Assembly: GCA_018700535.1 (NCBI GenBank)
Contig: JABITQ010000061.1
Coordinates: 1-7,640, forward strand
DNA length: 7,640 nt
Reading direction: 5' to 3'
Origin: Candidatus Uhrbacteria bacterium
GTDB lineage: Bacteria; Patescibacteriota; Patescibacteriia; UBA9934; GWF2-40-263
Part shown: one piece after another, positions 6,085 to 7,640 of the stretch
Position numbering within the stretch: position 1 is the stretch's first letter
Layout of the letters: the number at the start of each line of letters is the position of its first letter
Position numbers and translations under genes: made by a program
The notes under the pieces: generated by a model
The model's input: the letters and a program-made list of their open reading frames with translations, nothing else
Database searches by the model: none
What the model was told of the DNA's origin: nothing

Positions 6085-7035
6085 ATGTCTGAACTATACA
6101 ATACACGCAAACAGCACCTTTCCTCAATGTCTTCGTTGTTAACACATGCACTGGTGACAGCAGTGAAGCCACAAGGGTTTCCTGAACGCACCTTCTATGC
6201 AGAAGCATTCACTGCAGTAGCAAGTGCTTATCACAACCTCCCACAAGCAACGATTCAGGAATTCATTGATTCCTCTCAAAAACGTTTTGAAACATCTGAA
6301 AACGCTCGCAATCACCTAGAGTTCCTTTGGTATGCAGAGGATCTTTTTTCTGAACAATCAGGCAACAACACCCCCGTCTTTTCTCTTCCAAAAACCTTTA
6401 AGCAGACCCTGCGAGTAAAGCCAACTAACTGGCTCCTCTTACGCGCACGCTTTTATATCCAACACGGGTCCATACTCCAGCAATTCGTTTGGAAGCACGT
6501 TGCCCTCTCCCTCCTTCGTAGAAACTGGAACGGCGAACATATTCTTGATCGAGGCATTGGCGCCTGTATTCGCGGCGAACAAAAGCCTGAATATGCTTCT
6601 GACCAATACACAGCATTCAGCCTCATGATCCTCACCGACCTCTACAAGCTTACAGGCAACAAACGATTCAAAGAGTATTTTGACAAAGGTCTCAACAAAC
6701 TTCGCGATAGATGGAGACAGCAGTCGATTGAGCTGACTCAAGGTCGCGGCGCTTACCAACTGTTTGGGTATGCAAGCCTTATCTACATTCTCAGCTGGGC
6801 ACAGTCACAAAACCCACAGTCCACCACACTGACAGCAGATCTTGATCAAGCCATCAAACATCTCTCCAGTTTTCAACACGATGACGGCCTATTTCCACTT
6901 GTTTTAAAAGAGGCTGATGATCGGTCCGACTGGGAGACATACAACAACCTCTACGACTACCTAGGGTTTACCGCAGCCATTCTCTCACGTGCCGCCTTTA
7001 TCTTTCCTGAACAATACAACGAGCGTTCAACGTAA
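6085..7035 (+). CDS. Helix-rich protein of unknown function, possibly an (alpha/alpha) toroid related to carbohydrate-active enzymes
   Basis: I do not recognise this 316-residue protein with certainty. It has no signal peptide or clear membrane helix. It is built of paired helices separated by short Gly-rich turns: ILDRGIGACIRGEQ (153-166), LYKLTGNKRFKEYFDKGL (from 185), GRGAYQLFGYASLIYIL (from 220) and SFQHDDGLFPL (to 272). This rhythm, especially TGN-x-RF between helices and an aromatic-Gly turn after each pair, is what one sees in (alpha/alpha) toroid folds of glycoside hydrolases, polysaccharide lyases and epimerases, so a role in modifying or trimming the glycan is a reasonable guess only. 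ATG 6085 abuts the divergent gene's start; ATG 6127 is an alternative that would give 302 residues and a 42-nt spacer. The last 38 nt overlap the convergent gene. No terminator was found beyond it. Confidence 0.8.
   Translation: MSELYNTRKQHLSSMSSLLTHALVTAVKPQGFPERTFYAEAFTAVASAYHNLPQATIQEFIDSSQKRFETSENARNHLEFLWYAEDLFSEQSGNNTPVFSLPKTFKQTLRVKPTNWLLLRARFYIQHGSILQQFVWKHVALSLLRRNWNGEHILDRGIGACIRGEQKPEYASDQYTAFSLMILTDLYKLTGNKRFKEYFDKGLNKLRDRWRQQSIELTQGRGAYQLFGYASLIYILSWAQSQNPQSTTLTADLDQAIKHLSSFQHDDGLFPLVLKEADDRSDWETYNNLYDYLGFTAAILSRAAFIFPEQYNERST
6093..6127 (-). promoter_or_regulatory. Possible promoter for the - strand GT2 gene
   Basis: On the - strand, TTGAGG (6127-6122) is followed 18 nt later by TATTGT (6103-6098), and TATAGT (6098-6093) overlaps the latter. 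Each resembles sigma70-type -35/-10 boxes in four to five of six bases. Transcription would start about 0-7 nt before the ATG at 6084, giving a leaderless or nearly leaderless mRNA, consistent with no Shine-Dalgarno sequence here. Weak consensus matches in AT-rich DNA are common, so this is tentative. Confidence 0.3.
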
Positions 7036-7640
7036 TCGATTCGCCAACATCAAGCCGCCCAAGCGGATACGAGGTTAGTGGAAGCAGTCTATACACAAAC
7101 GCTCTCCACTTTGACCAAACAACCTTCTTCTCTCCGCGATACAAAAGCCGACGACTTACTCCAACAACATCAAGTAGTCGCTGCGCAAACTGAGGGACTG
7201 CACGATTATAAAAAGAATAGTTAAGCTTTGTAACCGTTCTAACAGACTCAGTTGGAAGCAGTCGGACATGTACAATCCAATACCCTTTCTCATCACGGAC
7301 GTAAATATGCGGTTTGAATCCTTTAGGACAATCAATAGTGTCTGGAGCAATTTGAACACGTTGCTGCGAACCAACTAACACCACATCCCTACACGTTTCA
7401 GAAAGTGCGTACTGGTGATAAATATTATGATCGTGGTGCAACACTTCATCGCCTGCAATAACAGCTTTATCAAACAAAGCCTTAGGGAACACAAAGCGCA
7501 TCACAAAATCTAACAGCTCGGTCTGTGTCGTCGCTTGAAATTTGTGAGTTCGATTAATAACGTTCCTATCTACCGCCATCGATACATTCAGAGTTCCTGA
7601 TCCATTAGTAAACGACAGATCGCGTTTGGATCGGCACCTA
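6998..7640 (-). CDS. Beta-rich protein of unknown function (5'-partial, runs off the right edge)
   Basis: The frame stays open from the stop at 6998 to the right edge, so the visible 213 residues are a C-terminal part; the ATG at 7579 is probably internal, since the 20 codons before it (including FTNGSGTLNVSM) continue a plausible strand-rich sequence. Alternating hydrophobic/polar strands (GTLNVSMAV, DVVLVGSQQRVQI, PHIYVRDE, YWIVHVRLLP) suggest a beta-sandwich or sheet domain. A His-rich stretch HHDHNIYH (68-75 of the visible part) could bind metal or form an active site. The C-terminal section is basic and may pack as helices. Some polysaccharide lyases of the heparinase II/III type end in a beta-sandwich after a helical toroid, so the unseen N-terminus is informative, but I cannot assign a family. 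It converges on, and overlaps by 38 nt, the helix-rich gene. Confidence 0.72.
   Translation of the reverse strand, partial: RCRSKRDLSFTNGSGTLNVSMAVDRNVINRTHKFQATTQTELLDFVMRFVFPKALFDKAVIAGDEVLHHDHNIYHQYALSETCRDVVLVGSQQRVQIAPDTIDCPKGFKPHIYVRDEKGYWIVHVRLLPTESVRTVTKLNYSFYNRAVPQFAQRLLDVVGVSRRLLYRGEKKVVWSKWRAFVYRLLPLTSYPLGRLDVGESITLNARCIVQER

Noticed and set aside
7077..7110. AGTGGA / TCCACT inverted repeat just after the helix-rich gene.
   Set aside because: Six-bp arms with a 22-nt loop and no T-run; too weak for a terminator.
1..7640. GATC seemed frequent (about 48 by eye count against roughly 26-30 expected).
   Set aside because: The count is manual, and frequent GAT (Asp) and ATC (Ile) codons may explain it; no methylase gene is in the window to give it meaning.

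Overview
The window looks like a stretch of an envelope or extracellular polysaccharide locus from a small-genome bacterium, most likely a member of the Candidate Phyla Radiation (Patescibacteria). This placement is an inference. It rests on the membrane O-antigen-ligase/TPR protein with its 'GQNLFFFD'-type segment, the run of overlapping glycosyltransferase genes, the extreme gene packing and the lack of recognisable Shine-Dalgarno sequences. TGA is used as a stop (2323-2325), so the code appears standard rather than the UGA=Gly code of Absconditabacteria/Gracilibacteria. GC is in the mid-40s percent by eye. No 16S or other marker gene is present to confirm the lineage.

Left part (1-5342, + strand): five tightly linked genes form a probable operon. 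They are the C-terminal part of an O-antigen ligase/polymerase-like protein with a TPR tail, a Wzx/MATE-type flippase, a family-4 glycosyltransferase (GT4), a family-2 glycosyltransferase (GT2), and a second, more divergent GT4. Junctions are an 11-nt overlap (if the TTG start is right), a 4-nt ATGA overlap, a 5-nt gap and a 41-nt overlap. Together these would assemble a lipid-linked glycan on the cytoplasmic face, flip it, and ligate or polymerise it outside.

Right part (5263-7640, mixed strands): a GT2 gene on the - strand converges on the operon with an 80-nt 3' overlap. Its start codon abuts, with no spacer, the first possible start of a divergent + strand gene for a helix-rich protein of unknown function. 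That gene in turn overlaps by 38 nt the 3' end of a - strand gene for a beta-rich protein that runs off the right edge. No stretch of 300 bases lacks a gene, and I saw no tRNA, rRNA, CRISPR array, insertion sequence or attachment site.

The protein content is mostly conventional. The most interesting signal is how transcription is organised without intergenic space. A textbook-shaped intrinsic terminator for the - strand GT2 gene is embedded, antisense, inside the coding sequence of the convergent GT4 gene (5114-5141). The divergent pair must place its promoters inside each other's coding sequence, where a repeated TACAATAC element is found. The + strand also appears C-rich over G where genes lie on the - strand, which suggests a replication-linked skew.
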